DNA from: CAYHPY01 sp964358485
GTDB taxonomy: Bacteria > Elusimicrobiota > Elusimicrobia > UBA1565 > UBA9628
Direction of reading: 5' to 3'
DNA: 59,543 nt
Assembly: GCA_964358485.1 (NCBI GenBank)
Contig: CAYHPY010000011.1
Coordinates: 1-59,543, forward strand
The notes under the pieces: generated by a model
Database searches by the model: none
The model's input: the letters and a program-made list of their open reading frames with translations, nothing else
Told to the model about the DNA's origin: nothing
Position numbers and translations under genes: made by a program
Part shown: one piece after another, positions 32,619 through 41,200 of the stretch
Layout: every line of letters starts with the position of its first letter
Numbering within the stretch: position 1 is the first letter of the stretch

Positions 32619-33293
32619 ATGATTAAAACCAATGGGATCGGAGCCGTGGCCGCGGGACTTTTTTGCCTCATCGCCGGGAGCGCCGGGACTTCTTGGGCGG
32701 AGGCGGGATTCGGGGCGGGGCAGAGCCTGGAGGTCAAGGAATTCATGGCCCAAGCCCGGGTGAGCGTCGCGCCGGAGAGCCCAGGCCAAGCCAGGATTTT
32801 CGCTTTCGCGGGACCTTCCTCGGACAGCCCGCAAAAGCCGGAGCAAGTTGATTTATGCGGAAGGCTGTCGATCAACGAAGTCGTCCATGAGCGGTTTACC
32901 CGCACGGTCGTCCAAATCGGCGGGATCGGAGTGGGCACTTTGGATGAGGCGGTCCGCAAGGAATTCCCGGCTCTGGCCGGCAGCGTGGTCTGCGCCGCGG
33001 GGCCGGTCGCGCAGGGGAAACTGATGGTCGAAACCATCGCGGTGCGGCAGGCCTGGGAAACAAGCCTTTGCGGGAGGCTGTCGATAAAGGAAGTCGTCCA
33101 TGAACGCTTCACCCGCACCGTCGTGCAGATCGGGGGAATCTCCGTGGGAAGCCTGGATGCGCGCGTGCACGAGCAATTTCAGCGTTATGGCGGAGCGCTC
33201 GTCTGTGCCTTCGGGGCCGCTAATAACGGCAAGCTCATTGTCTCCTCGCTGAGGGGAAAAAGCGGGGATTCAGATCCGGCTCCCAAGTTTTAA
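32619..33293 (+). CDS. Secreted protein with two tandem ~64-residue repeats
   Basis: 224 residues. Signal peptide about 1-28 (cleavage near SWA). Two copies of the same domain: LCGRLSINEVVHERFTRTVVQIGG ... (bases 32853-33047) and LCGRLSIKEVVHERFTRTVVQIGG ... (33066-33257). Each has one Cys near its start and one near its end (VVCA, LVCA), so each probably forms a disulfide-closed unit. The DNA of the two copies is also similar, so the duplication is fairly recent or under strong selection. No family recognised. Start at ATG 32619 is set by the -10 box six bases upstream. Confidence 0.72.
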   Translation: MIKTNGIGAVAAGLFCLIAGSAGTSWAEAGFGAGQSLEVKEFMAQARVSVAPESPGQARIFAFAGPSSDSPQKPEQVDLCGRLSINEVVHERFTRTVVQIGGIGVGTLDEAVRKEFPALAGSVVCAAGPVAQGKLMVETIAVRQAWETSLCGRLSIKEVVHERFTRTVVQIGGISVGSLDARVHEQFQRYGGALVCAFGAANNGKLIVSSLRGKSGDSDPAPKF

Positions 33294-33308
33294 CGCGGGA
33301 GATCGGCG

Positions 33309-33998
33309 CTAATTCCGGCACGCGCCGTTTCGACAGCCCTTGGGGCAGGCGTAAGTCTCGGAATAGGCGTGCGCGTCCTTGCCCGTTCCCCGGCAAAAAA
33401 ATTCCGTGAGCGCGTCTTTGGCGCAGGAGTCCTCGCGGCGGACCTTGGTCACGCAGTTTACATTGGGCCCGCAGTCCCGGGTGCCGAGCGTCCAACCTTT
33501 GACGAAATAGTCCGGGCCGGAGTCGCTGTCCAGGCAGTTGGGCGCGGCCAAGACTTCCGTCTTGGCCGCCATCACTTGTTTTCCGATTCCGGCGGATAGG
33601 TTCTTTTCCCCCGCCGTTAAGAAAACTCCCTGCACCCAGACCTGGGCCACGCCCCCGGGCTCCAGGCCCTTTCCGGAGGCCGGATTCCAGAAGCCTCCGT
33701 TGGAAACGAATTGGGCCGGATTTTCCTCCTCGAAGTCCTGGGTCTTGATCCGGGGCAGGCGCGCCTGCAGGAATTGGGGCGGGAGGGTCCGGTTCCCCGA
33801 ATTGACCACCCGCGCAACGAGCCGGGCCATTTCCATGGCGTAAAGCCCCCGCGGGCTGTCCGGGGCGTCGAAGACGATCTCGGCCTCCAGGGAGACGATC
33901 AAAAGGGGCGGGACTCCTGAAAGGATAGGAGCGGGAAGGGGTTTCGGGGCGCCGCAGGCGCAGAGCAGCAGCGCCAGCGGGGCCAGGGACCGTCGCAT
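33309..33998 (-). CDS. Cys-rich lipoprotein of unknown function
   Basis: 229 residues. Short signal sequence ending LLCAC, with Cys15 the likely lipidation site. The N-terminal region is beta-rich and ends with GGVAQVWVQGVFL. The C-terminal 75 residues carry nine or more cysteines (CLDSD, DCGPNVNCVTK, DSCAKD, FFCRG, YACPKGCRNGACRN), indicating a compact disulfide-bonded domain. It follows the gene at 34009 by ten bases on the same strand, so the two form a small operon. No family recognised. Confidence 0.7.
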   Translation of the reverse strand: MRRSLAPLALLLCACGAPKPLPAPILSGVPPLLIVSLEAEIVFDAPDSPRGLYAMEMARLVARVVNSGNRTLPPQFLQARLPRIKTQDFEEENPAQFVSNGGFWNPASGKGLEPGGVAQVWVQGVFLTAGEKNLSAGIGKQVMAAKTEVLAAPNCLDSDSGPDYFVKGWTLGTRDCGPNVNCVTKVRREDSCAKDALTEFFCRGTGKDAHAYSETYACPKGCRNGACRN

Positions 33999-34008
33999 GT
34001 CCGCCGTT

Positions 34009-34617
34009 TTAGTTCGCCGCGGGGAGGGAGGCCAGCACCGACAGGACGGCGCCGAAGGCCGCCAGTTCGGCGGGGCCGAACTGGTCGAGGTCCACGTTGC
34101 CGGAGGCGTTGATGGTCTGGTTGAAGCCCGAGAGGTTGAGGTTCAGGCCGCTCTGGCCGTACATGCTCCAGCCGGAGCCGAAGCGGTTGAAGGTGATGCT
34201 GACGCTGCGGCGGCCGATGTTGCCGGTCAGCCAGTAGGAGTTGCCGGACGGAGACAGCCGGACATTGGTCTGGGAGCCGGTGATCCAGTAGCCGTTGCGG
34301 GGGTCGCGGCCGTCGGAGGGGTCGGCGTGGAAGTTGACCGACTCGTTTCCGGCGGACCCGTTGAAATTGAGGCTTCCCCAGCCGGACCGGTATCCGTGCA
34401 GGTTGATCCGCAGGTTGTTCTCGGTGACCCGGCAGGAGGAGCCGCCCCAGCAGTCGGCCTGAAGGTAGATCGAGGTCCAGCGCTGGGCGGCGGCGCGGAT
34501 GGCCTGGAGGGCCTCGGCGTCGGCGGGGCTCAGCAAGTCCGGCAGGCGGGCCGGGGCGCTGAAGGCGGAAACGGGAAGGGAAAGTACAAGGGAGGCCAGC
34601 AGGGAGAGGGTTTTCAT
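34009..34617 (-). CDS. Secreted beta-rich protein of unknown function
   Basis: 202 residues. Signal peptide 1-20 (cleavage near AFSA). After a helical stretch the mature protein is rich in Gly, Ser, Asn and aromatic residues with alternating patterns (LRINLHGYRSGWGSLNFNGSAGNESVNF, YWLTGNIGRRSVSITFNRFGSGWSMYG), suggesting a beta-sandwich. Two Cys (DCWGGSSC) probably pair. TAGAAT ends six bases before the ATG, a leaderless promoter. First gene of a two-gene operon with the Cys-rich lipoprotein. Confidence 0.7.
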   Translation of the reverse strand: MKTLSLLASLVLSLPVSAFSAPARLPDLLSPADAEALQAIRAAAQRWTSIYLQADCWGGSSCRVTENNLRINLHGYRSGWGSLNFNGSAGNESVNFHADPSDGRDPRNGYWITGSQTNVRLSPSGNSYWLTGNIGRRSVSITFNRFGSGWSMYGQSGLNLNLSGFNQTINASGNVDLDQFGPAELAAFGAVLSVLASLPAAN

Positions 34618-34704
34618 GTCGATATTCTAGCACAGAACTCCGCCGATTGAGACGGCCTCGGAGCCCGGGCCCGGGCTCCGAGGGCGTTGTGCTATGATAT
34701 CGCG

Positions 34705-37080
34705 ATGGGACTCGCCGGCCTGGCCTACCGCGCTTTTTTCGGACGCAAGGGGCCGGTCGTTTCCGGGGACCTGTCCATCGCCGGGCCGGAGAAGCCGATT
34801 CGGATCCGGCGCGACCGCTGGGCCGTCCCGCACATCGAGGCCGCGGGGGAGCGGGACGCCTGGTTCGGCCTGGGATTTTGCCAGGGCCAGGACCGGGCCC
34901 TCCAATTGGAACTTCTCATGCGGGTGGGCCGGGGGACTCTCTCCGAATTGGTGGGACGGGAGGGGCTCATCATCGACCGCCTGTGCCGGCGCATCGGCTT
35001 TTCGCGCGCGGCCAAGGCCCAGTTGTCGGTCCTGGATCCCGCCATCCGCGCCAATCTCGAGGCCTTCGCGGCCGGTGTCAATTCGGGACGGACCGCCGGG
35101 CTTCCGGCCTCCAGCTCGGATTTCCAGCTTCTGCGCTCGCGCCCCTCGTCGTTCTTTCCCGAAGACTGCCTTTCGGTGATGGGGCTGATGTCCTTCTCCC
35201 TGGCTTCCAACTGGGACGCCGAGCTCATGAGGCTCAAGGTGCTGGAAGCCGACGGCTCGGAGGCGCTGGCCGCGCTGGGGGGAGGCTATCCGCACGATTT
35301 GCCGGTCTCCATTCCCCCGGGCGCCCTGGCCGGGAGGGCCTTGAACCGGATGGCCGCCGAACTGCGCGCCCTTCGGGAGGCGACGGGATTTTCGGGCGGC
35401 TCCAATAATTGGGCCCTGTCGCCGGGACGGACCGCCAGCGGGCGGCCGATTCTGGCCAACGACCCGCACCTGCCTCCGGACATTCCGTCCCAATGGTACC
35501 TGGCCCATCTGATGACGCCGGAGTGGGCCGCCGCCGGCGCCGCCTTCGTCGGAGGCCCCGCGATCGCCATCGGCCACAACGGGTGTTCGGCCTGGGGCGT
35601 GACCGCGGGGTTTGTCGACAACACGGACTTGTTTTTGGAGGAAGTCGGCCCCGACGGAAAAAGCGTGCGGGGCGCCGACGGTTTCGTCCCCTGCGAGGTC
35701 CGCCGGGAACGGATCTCGGTCCGCGGGGGAAAGACCGTCGAGGAGGAGGTCCTGGTGACGCCGCGGGGGCCCCTGATCGGGCCCTATCTGGCGGGCGGCG
35801 CCGGGAGCCTTTCCCTGCGCGCGGTGTGGCTCGACCCCCTGCCGGTGCGCGGCCTGCTGTGCGTGCACCGGGCGCGGACCTTCGATGAGTTCCGGAAAAA
35901 TTTCGCCGAGTGGCCCTTTCTGCCGCTCAACTTGGCCTACGCGGACGCGGCGGGCAATATCGGCTGGCAATTGGCGGGCCAGGCCCCGGTCCGGCGCAAG
36001 GGCGAAGGGATGGTGCCGCGACTGGGGGCCGATCCGGAGGCGGGCTGGGACGGGCTGGTGCCTTTTTCGGCCATGCCCTTCGTGGAGAACCCCGAGGGGG
36101 GGTTCGTGGCTTCCGCCAACAACAAACCGCTGGCCGATGGGGACGGCGCCTTTTTGAGCGGGGATTGGCTGGACGGCTTTCGCATGGCCCGCATCTGCGA
36201 GGCTTTGGGGGAGCGCCGGGGCTGGGACCGGGAGTCCACCGCCCGCCTGCAAATGGATTTGGAATCCCTGCCGTGGCGGCGTCTGCGGCAAAGCGTGATG
36301 GACGCGCCCGATTCCGATCCGCGGACCAAGCGGGCGCAGGACCTTCTCCGGGAATGGGACGGCAAGGTCGCGGCGGATTCCCCGGCGGCGGCGGTCTTCG
36401 AGTTTTTCGTCTCGCGCATGAGCCGCCGCGCCGTGGAGGCCAAGGCCCCCCACAGCGCCCCGTGGGTCCTGGGGAAAGGCTCCAACCCTTTGTCGCCTTT
36501 TTCCGAGTTGGCCGCGCTCCGGGCCGGGCGCCTGGCCGAGCTCATGATCGAACAGCCGCGGGGCTGGTTCCAAAAATCCTGGCCCGAGGAAATCGCCGCG
36601 GCTTTGGCCCAGGCCGTCGCCGATCTCCAGAAGCGCTTCGGCCCGGACCCGACCCGGTGGGCGTGGGGCCGGATTCGAACGCTCACCTTCCGCAATCCTC
36701 TGGGCTCCAAGGCGCCTTTGGGCGGCTTGTTCAACCGCGGCCCGTTTCCCTGGGGCGGGGACGCCTACACCGTGGCCCAGGCTTCGGCCGACCTTCTTAA
36801 TCCCACGGCCAACCCGCACTACGTGCCCACCGCCCGCGCGGTGCTGGACGTGGGGGAATGGGAATCCTGCCGTTGGGTCCTTCCGGGCGGACAATCCGGG
36901 GACCCGGCCTCGCCTCATTACGACGACTTGCTTCCGCTTTACTTAAAGGGCGAGGGAGTCGCGATCGCCTGGTCGTCGGAGGTGGTCCGGTCGGCGACCG
37001 TCAACGAATTGCGCCTGACCCCGGCGGAGGCCGCCCCGGAGTTCACTCCCCGCGCGGAGGCTCGGGGGGCGCGGCCTTGA
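34705..37080 (+). CDS. Penicillin acylase family (peptidase S45) N-terminal nucleophile hydrolase
   Basis: 791 residues. Family features: N-terminal IRIRRDRWAVPHIEA and GLGFCQGQDRALQLELLMRVGRG, then the autocatalytic cleavage site and nucleophile Ser233 in SGGSNNWALSPGRTASG, and NDPHLPPDIPSQWYLAHL. These enzymes are cut into alpha and beta chains and hydrolyse acyl amides such as acyl-homoserine lactones, penicillins or lipid amides. A convincing signal peptide is absent here, unlike many family members, so location is unclear. TATGAT ends six bases before the ATG. Its 3' end overlaps the convergent small gene by 38 bases. Confidence 0.93.
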   Translation: MGLAGLAYRAFFGRKGPVVSGDLSIAGPEKPIRIRRDRWAVPHIEAAGERDAWFGLGFCQGQDRALQLELLMRVGRGTLSELVGREGLIIDRLCRRIGFSRAAKAQLSVLDPAIRANLEAFAAGVNSGRTAGLPASSSDFQLLRSRPSSFFPEDCLSVMGLMSFSLASNWDAELMRLKVLEADGSEALAALGGGYPHDLPVSIPPGALAGRALNRMAAELRALREATGFSGGSNNWALSPGRTASGRPILANDPHLPPDIPSQWYLAHLMTPEWAAAGAAFVGGPAIAIGHNGCSAWGVTAGFVDNTDLFLEEVGPDGKSVRGADGFVPCEVRRERISVRGGKTVEEEVLVTPRGPLIGPYLAGGAGSLSLRAVWLDPLPVRGLLCVHRARTFDEFRKNFAEWPFLPLNLAYADAAGNIGWQLAGQAPVRRKGEGMVPRLGADPEAGWDGLVPFSAMPFVENPEGGFVASANNKPLADGDGAFLSGDWLDGFRMARICEALGERRGWDRESTARLQMDLESLPWRRLRQSVMDAPDSDPRTKRAQDLLREWDGKVAADSPAAAVFEFFVSRMSRRAVEAKAPHSAPWVLGKGSNPLSPFSELAALRAGRLAELMIEQPRGWFQKSWPEEIAAALAQAVADLQKRFGPDPTRWAWGRIRTLTFRNPLGSKAPLGGLFNRGPFPWGGDAYTVAQASADLLNPTANPHYVPTARAVLDVGEWESCRWVLPGGQSGDPASPHYDDLLPLYLKGEGVAIAWSSEVVRSATVNELRLTPAEAAPEFTPRAEARGARP

Positions 37081-37300
37081 CCAGCTCCTCGAATTCCTTG
37101 CGGGCCTTGGCGAGGCTTTCTTCCGCGGCGGCCAGGAATTTTTTGGCGTATCTGAGCTGAAGGTCGTCCGGCTTGTAGTAAGGAAGTTCGGCGCGGGTGT
37201 TCTCCACGGTCTGTTCGAGCCCCATGATCATTCTTTCCAGTAATTCCCGGCGGTCGGCGGCCACCCGCGTATTGTCCCAATCCCTACCCCCGCCGGTCAA
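37043..37300 (-). CDS. Small coiled-coil protein
   Basis: 85 residues if started at TTG 37300, or 62 from ATG 37231 (MIMGLEQTVENTRAELPYYK). Mostly charged helix with heptad character (YAKKFLAAAEESLAKARKEFEELVK) and a Pro-rich tail. No family recognised. It overlaps the end of the acylase gene by 38 bases on the opposite strand. The composition and the divergent promoter region shared with the gene at 37343 make it a plausible real gene, but evidence is modest. Confidence 0.5.
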   Translation of the reverse strand: MTGGGRDWDNTRVAADRRELLERMIMGLEQTVENTRAELPYYKPDDLQLRYAKKFLAAAEESLAKARKEFEELVKAAPPEPPRGE

Positions 37301-37306
37301 GGCTGA

Positions 37307-37336
37307 TTGTCATAATGACCCGGGCTTAGGTAGAAT
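37307..37336 (+). promoter_or_regulatory. Promoter of the DUF962 gene, leaderless class
   Basis: TTGTCA (37307-37312), 18-bp spacer, TAGAAT (37331-37336), then six bases to the ATG at 37343. This is the most complete example of the leaderless pattern apart from the ParD/zeta promoter. Confidence 0.65.
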
Positions 37337-37342
37337 CCTACG

Positions 37343-37771
37343 ATGACGCTGGCTTCCTTCGAGGATTTCGGGGCGCTTTCGGCCGACTACGCCCGCTACC
37401 ACACCCATCCGATGAATCGGGCCACCCACGCCGTCGGCATCCCGTTGATCATGCTCGCGGTCGTGGGGTGGACCCAGCCGGCGGGCGCCTTGGTGCCTTG
37501 GGCGGCCCTGGCCCTGCCTTTGTATTTCGTTTGGAGCGCCCCTTTGGCGCTCGGGATGTCCGCGGTCCTGCTGGGAATGGCATTTTTGGCCAGGGTTTTG
37601 CCGGGTTGGTCCCTCTGGGCCGCCTTCATCCTGGGGTGGGTCTTCCAGTTCATCGGGCACGCGGTTTATGAGGGCAAAAGCCCGGCTTTTGCCAAAAACG
37701 CCATACATGTCCTGGTCGGCCCCATGTGGATCCTCCAGGAATTGGCCTTTCCCCGTCGGAGCCGCGGCTGA
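37343..37771 (+). CDS. DUF962/Mpo1-like membrane protein
   Basis: 142 residues. The family signature is present: YARYHTHPMNRATHAVGIPLIM near the N-terminus and FIGHAVYEGKSPAF in the second half, with conserved histidines that bind iron in yeast Mpo1, a dioxygenase acting in 2-hydroxy fatty acid degradation. Four membrane segments. In bacteria the role is not established; lipid oxidation is possible. A gene with its own promoter; no terminator hairpin before the cold-shock promoter region. Confidence 0.85.
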   Translation: MTLASFEDFGALSADYARYHTHPMNRATHAVGIPLIMLAVVGWTQPAGALVPWAALALPLYFVWSAPLALGMSAVLLGMAFLARVLPGWSLWAAFILGWVFQFIGHAVYEGKSPAFAKNAIHVLVGPMWILQELAFPRRSRG

Positions 37772-37825
37772 AATTTTCCCCTTGACCAAGGGGGTGAAAT
37801 TACCCCTTTTTTACCCGATTTTGGG

Positions 37826-37929
37826 TTGTTTTTTTTCCGGGGCATGGTATAATAGCGGTCGAGGATAAGTTCCAGGCCTCCCCTTTCCGAAAGGAGGGGT
37901 ATTACAGAAGTTAAGAGGTTAGCAGACTA
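37826..37929 (+). promoter_or_regulatory. Cold-shock gene promoter and structured 5' leader
   Basis: TTGTTT (37826-37831), 16-bp spacer, TATAAT (37848-37853). Transcription would start near 37860 and leave a leader of about 70 bases before the ATG at 37930. The leader contains CCTCCCCTTTCCGAAAGGAGGGG, able to fold into an imperfect hairpin. A long structured leader is typical of temperature-responsive csp mRNAs and contrasts with the leaderless genes around it. Confidence 0.6.
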
Positions 37930-38133
37930 ATGCCTACAGGAAAAGTGAAGTGGTTTAACGACCAGAAGGGCTACGGGTTCATCACCCCGGACGATGGATC
38001 GAAGGATCTTTTTGTCCACCATACGGCGATCATTGCGGAAGGATTCAAAACTTTGGCCGAGAATCAAGCGGTCGAGTTCGAAGTCCAGGAGTCCGATAAG
38101 GGCCCCCGCGCTACGAACGTCCGCAAACTCTAA
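37930..38133 (+). CDS. csp: Cold shock protein (CSD family)
   Basis: 67 residues, the standard length. Single OB-fold with RNP1 KGYGFIT (14-20) and RNP2 DLFVHH (26-31) and the N-terminal GKVKWFNDQ. Binds single-stranded RNA/DNA and acts as an RNA chaperone. The long leader and a strong downstream terminator make it a monocistronic gene. Confidence 0.97.
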   Translation: MPTGKVKWFNDQKGYGFITPDDGSKDLFVHHTAIIAEGFKTLAENQAVEFEVQESDKGPRATNVRKL

Positions 38134-38148
38134 GCGATTAGGGTTCAA

Positions 38149-38181
38149 AAAAAGGCCCGCCCCAAAAGGGCGGGCCTTTTT
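38149..38181 (+). terminator. Rho-independent terminator after csp
   Basis: AAAAAGGCCCGCCC pairs perfectly with GGGCGGGCCTTTTT (14 bp) around a five-base loop and is followed by CTTTAAATTC. Confidence 0.93.
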
Positions 38182-38226
38182 CTTTAAATTCTTTTCCCGA
38201 AATTCTTTTCCCTAATTTTCCGTTTA

Positions 38227-38574
38227 TTAAGGGATGTATCGCACCGACACAAACTCAAAATCCACCAAGTTGTTCCTTTCCGACGCTCTTTTTATCAGGG
38301 CCTTCACCTCGGAAAGGGACACCGCCGGCCCCGGCGTGACGGTAAAGCGCGCCTCGTCGGCCTCGAAATCTGCCTTGGGGTCCGCGATTCGGGGATTTTT
38401 CGCCAATTCCAACTCCAGCCGCTTGGCGCAAGTCAGGGTCATCATCCCCTTGATCCTGGCCGCGTAGCGGCCAGGCAAGAGGTCTTTGAACGCTGGGTTG
38501 GTCTTGCTTGCGGCGGATCCGGTTCCAACCAGGAGAATTGTCATCAACCCGACGAAAATCAGCCCCGCCTTCAT
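38227..38574 (-). CDS. Secreted small protein, possible HMA-like fold
   Basis: 115 residues. Signal peptide about 1-21 (cleavage near GSA). The mature part reads as beta-alpha-beta-beta-alpha-beta: ARIKGMMTLTCAKRLELELAKNPRIADPKADFEADEARFTVTPG ... SLSEVKALIKRASERNNL. This is reminiscent of heavy-metal-associated domains such as MerP, but only one cysteine stands where those have CxxC, so metal binding is uncertain. TATCGT ends six bases before the ATG. Divergent from bioY. Confidence 0.65.
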   Translation of the reverse strand: MKAGLIFVGLMTILLVGTGSAASKTNPAFKDLLPGRYAARIKGMMTLTCAKRLELELAKNPRIADPKADFEADEARFTVTPGPAVSLSEVKALIKRASERNNLVDFEFVSVRYIP

Positions 38575-38607
38575 GGCGGCACGATAGCAAATTCCCGGTG
38601 GTTTTGG

Positions 38608-38613
38608 TAAACT
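38608..38613 (+). promoter_or_regulatory. -10 box of the bioY operon, leaderless class
   Basis: TAAACT ends six bases before the ATG at 38620. The divergent gene at 38574 has its own box, TATCGT (38581-38586), with the same six-base gap. Confidence 0.5.
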
Positions 38614-38619
38614 GCCCCC

Positions 38620-39201
38620 ATGTCCACCGCCCAAGTTTTGCCCCGCCCCACCTTGTGGGACGCCGCCTTCCCCTCGAAGAGCCTCGCGGCCGACGCCTTG
38701 GCGGTCCTGGCGATGAGCCTCTTCACCGCCCTGTGCGCCCAAATCTCCATCCCCCTGCCCTGGACCCCCGTGCCCCTGACGGGAACGACCCTTGGGGTCC
38801 TGTACGCGGGAGCCTTGCTGGGCCCCCGCCGCGGCGCGGCAGCAGCGGCTCTTTATCTGTTGGAGGGAGGCGTCGGCCTGCCGTTTTTCGCGGGCGGGGC
38901 CATGGGTTGGGCGCATTTCTTCGGCCCGACCGGCGGCTATCTTTTGGGCTTCGTGCCCGCGGCCTGGGCGACCGGCGTTCTGGCCCGCCGGGGCTGGGAC
39001 CGCACCCCTTGGACGGCCGCGGCCATGATGCTTTTGGGCAGCGGCTTTATTTTCCTCTTCGGCTTGGCGGGGCTCTCCCGGTTCATGCCCGCCTCGGGCC
39101 TGCTCGCGGCCGGCCTCTGGCCCTTCATCCCGGGCGACATCCTCAAGGCGGGCCTGGCGGCGGCCCTGCTTCCCTTCGGTTGGCGGCGCCTGGGCCGCTG
39201 A
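38620..39201 (+). CDS. bioY: BioY biotin transporter (ECF S-component)
   Basis: 193 residues, six membrane helices. Family features include ALCAQISIPLPWTPVPLTGTTLGVL, LYLLEGGVGLPFFAGG and FFGPTGGYLLGFVPAAW. BioY captures biotin; it works alone or with an energising EcfAT module, which is not encoded here. First gene of a run continuing through MaoC-like, DUF885, epimerase, RmlB-like and tdk genes. Its stop lies five bases before the next predicted start. Confidence 0.95.
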   Translation: MSTAQVLPRPTLWDAAFPSKSLAADALAVLAMSLFTALCAQISIPLPWTPVPLTGTTLGVLYAGALLGPRRGAAAAALYLLEGGVGLPFFAGGAMGWAHFFGPTGGYLLGFVPAAWATGVLARRGWDRTPWTAAAMMLLGSGFIFLFGLAGLSRFMPASGLLAAGLWPFIPGDILKAGLAAALLPFGWRRLGR

Positions 39202-39206
39202 CGCCC

Positions 39207-39593
39207 TTGGACGGCTTGAAAGCCGGCGCGGCTTTCGAGTGGTCCCGCGCCATCACGGCCGAGGACATCCGCCGCTTCGCCGAGCTTTCCGGGGACGCGG
39301 GACGCCATCACCTGGAACCTGACGAGTCCGGCCGGCTTGTGGCCCACGGGCTGATGACGGCCAGCCTGCCGACGAAGTTGGGGGGAGATCTTAACTTCAT
39401 GGCCCGGGAAATGCACTTCGAGTTCTTGCGGCTGGTATTTTCCGGAGATTTTTTGACTTGCCGCGGGACTGTTGATTCCGTTGTTACCAGACCGGGCCAT
39501 TTCAAGGTTCAGTTTACCTTCATCGTTTCAAACCAAGCCGACGAGGTCGTGCTCAAAGGAACCTCCGCCGGAATCATTTCCCGGAAGAAATGA
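39207..39593 (+). CDS. MaoC-like hot-dog fold protein
   Basis: 128 residues from TTG 39207 (TTG 39216 is an alternative; no ATG or GTG fits). Recognisable hot-dog pattern: ITAEDIRRFAELSGDAGRHH ... VAHGLMTASLPTKLGG ... FEFLRLVFSGDFLTCRGTVDSV. In true hydratases the motif is D-x-N-P-x-H; here it is GDAGRHH, so the N and P are lost and hydratase activity is doubtful. Possibly an acyl-CoA or acyl-ACP thioester-binding enzyme of lipid metabolism. Overlaps the DUF885 gene by ATGA. Confidence 0.78.
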   Translation: MDGLKAGAAFEWSRAITAEDIRRFAELSGDAGRHHLEPDESGRLVAHGLMTASLPTKLGGDLNFMAREMHFEFLRLVFSGDFLTCRGTVDSVVTRPGHFKVQFTFIVSNQADEVVLKGTSAGIISRKK

Positions 39594-41182
39594 AGGACTC
39601 CTTGGAATCGGTGATCACGGCGGCGCTGGCCGACCGGTGGGAGAGCCTGCCCCTGTTGGGCTCCTGGGCCGGGGTCGAGGGCTGGGACCATACGCTGGGC
39701 CGGATCGATCCCGAGGCCGTGGCAGAGAGGGTGAAGAACAAAAAGTCTCTCCTCCTCCGGCTCGGGAAAATCCGCCCCCGGGGGCCGGAGGAAGAACTCG
39801 ACCACAAAGTCCTCTCGGGCTCCTTGGCCGTCCAAATCCCGGAGATCGAGCGCTACCGGCGCCTGGAGTGGGACGCCGCCCTTTGTCCCTTGACCGTGGT
39901 GCGCTCCCTTCACATTCTGATCACCCGGCCATTGCCGTCCGCCTATCGGCGGGATGCGATCCGCTCCCGCCTGGCCGAGGCTCCGCGTTATCTTCGTCAG
40001 GGCCTGGACAACCTGCGCGGCCCCGATCCCGAGGCGCTCCGGGTGGCCGCGCATGCCTGCGCCTCCGGGGTGATTTTCCTCAAGGACGCGATCTGGCCCC
40101 TGGACCCCGCCGGGGCGCGCGCGGCGGCGGCGGCCTTCGAGGATTACGCCCGGGAGCTTCGCCGGGGGCGCGGGGGGCCTGCCCGCAAACGATTCCCGAT
40201 TGGACGGGAGCTGTTCGAGCTCAAGCTCCGTAAGGAGCATGGCTTAGCCTGCGACGCCCGGGAGTTGGTAGAAGTCGGGCGGGCGGCGCAGGAGTCAACA
40301 TTAACCAGCCTCAGGGCCTTGGCCCGGAGGCTGGACCCGAATTCGAATTGGCGGGCACTCTTGGCGCAAGCCAAGAGCAGACGCCCGAGCGGGCGGACCT
40401 TGCTTTCCGTATACCGGGCGGAAACGCTCCGTTCCCGAAGGTTCTGTTTGGACAAAAATTTGGCAACCTTTCCTAACGGAGAAAGGTTGCTCGTTGAGGC
40501 TACGCCTCGATTCGAGTGGGACACTTCACCCTTCGCCGCCCTCCTTCCCCCGGGTCCCTTCGAGCGTTCCCGCACCAGCCGCTTTTGGGTCACGCCGGTG
40601 GACCCGGCCTGGCCCGCCAAGAAGCGGCGGGAGCGCCTGGAGGGCCACAGCCTGGACGGGCTGGCCAGCGTGTGTCCCCATGAGGGCTACCCCGGGCATC
40701 ACCTTCAGTTGGTCCGCTCCAACATGATCGCCTCCCGGGTCCGAAAGGTCTTCACCACTCCCGTGCTGATCGAGGGCTGGGCCTTCTACTGCGAGCAGAT
40801 GATGGAGGAGGAGGGCTATATCCGGGACGCCCGCTCCCGCCTCTACCGCCTTAAGGACCAGCTTTGGCGCGCGGTGAGGGTGGAGGTGGACGCGGGCCTG
40901 CATGTCGGCGGCTGGAGCCCCCGGCGCGCGGCCGACGCCATGGTCCGGGGGGCGATGCTCGAGCCGGCCAACGCCGAGGCCGAGGTGAGTCGGTATTGCA
41001 CCTCCCCGACCCAGCCGATGAGCTATCTCATCGGAAAAATCGAGATTTTGAAGCTCCGGGAACGCTGCCGCCGGGCCTGGGGACCCGGCTTCACCCTTAA
41101 GAAATTCCACGACTGGCTCCTGGATTTCGGTTCCATGCCCCCGTCCTGGATTCAAGCCCCCGCGGGCAAAATGCTAGAATGA
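39590..41182 (+). CDS. DUF885 family protein, putative metallopeptidase
   Basis: 530 residues without a signal peptide, so cytoplasmic. The family signature SVCPHEGYPGHHLQL sets His364-Glu365 and His370-His371, a zinc-binding arrangement, followed by LIEGWAFYCEQMMEEEGY with a further acidic ligand. DUF885 proteins are peptidase-like, and their substrates are mostly unknown. Residues 240-300 are basic and variable. Coupled by ATGA to the MaoC-like gene. Confidence 0.87.
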   Translation: MKDSLESVITAALADRWESLPLLGSWAGVEGWDHTLGRIDPEAVAERVKNKKSLLLRLGKIRPRGPEEELDHKVLSGSLAVQIPEIERYRRLEWDAALCPLTVVRSLHILITRPLPSAYRRDAIRSRLAEAPRYLRQGLDNLRGPDPEALRVAAHACASGVIFLKDAIWPLDPAGARAAAAAFEDYARELRRGRGGPARKRFPIGRELFELKLRKEHGLACDARELVEVGRAAQESTLTSLRALARRLDPNSNWRALLAQAKSRRPSGRTLLSVYRAETLRSRRFCLDKNLATFPNGERLLVEATPRFEWDTSPFAALLPPGPFERSRTSRFWVTPVDPAWPAKKRRERLEGHSLDGLASVCPHEGYPGHHLQLVRSNMIASRVRKVFTTPVLIEGWAFYCEQMMEEEGYIRDARSRLYRLKDQLWRAVRVEVDAGLHVGGWSPRRAADAMVRGAMLEPANAEAEVSRYCTSPTQPMSYLIGKIEILKLRERCRRAWGPGFTLKKFHDWLLDFGSMPPSWIQAPAGKMLE

Positions 41183-41200
41183 CCCCCAAGGAGAAAAACA

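Noticed and set aside
34627..36918. 763-codon minus-strand frame opposite the penicillin acylase gene
   Set aside because: Shadow of an unmistakable acylase; no start signal, no domain.
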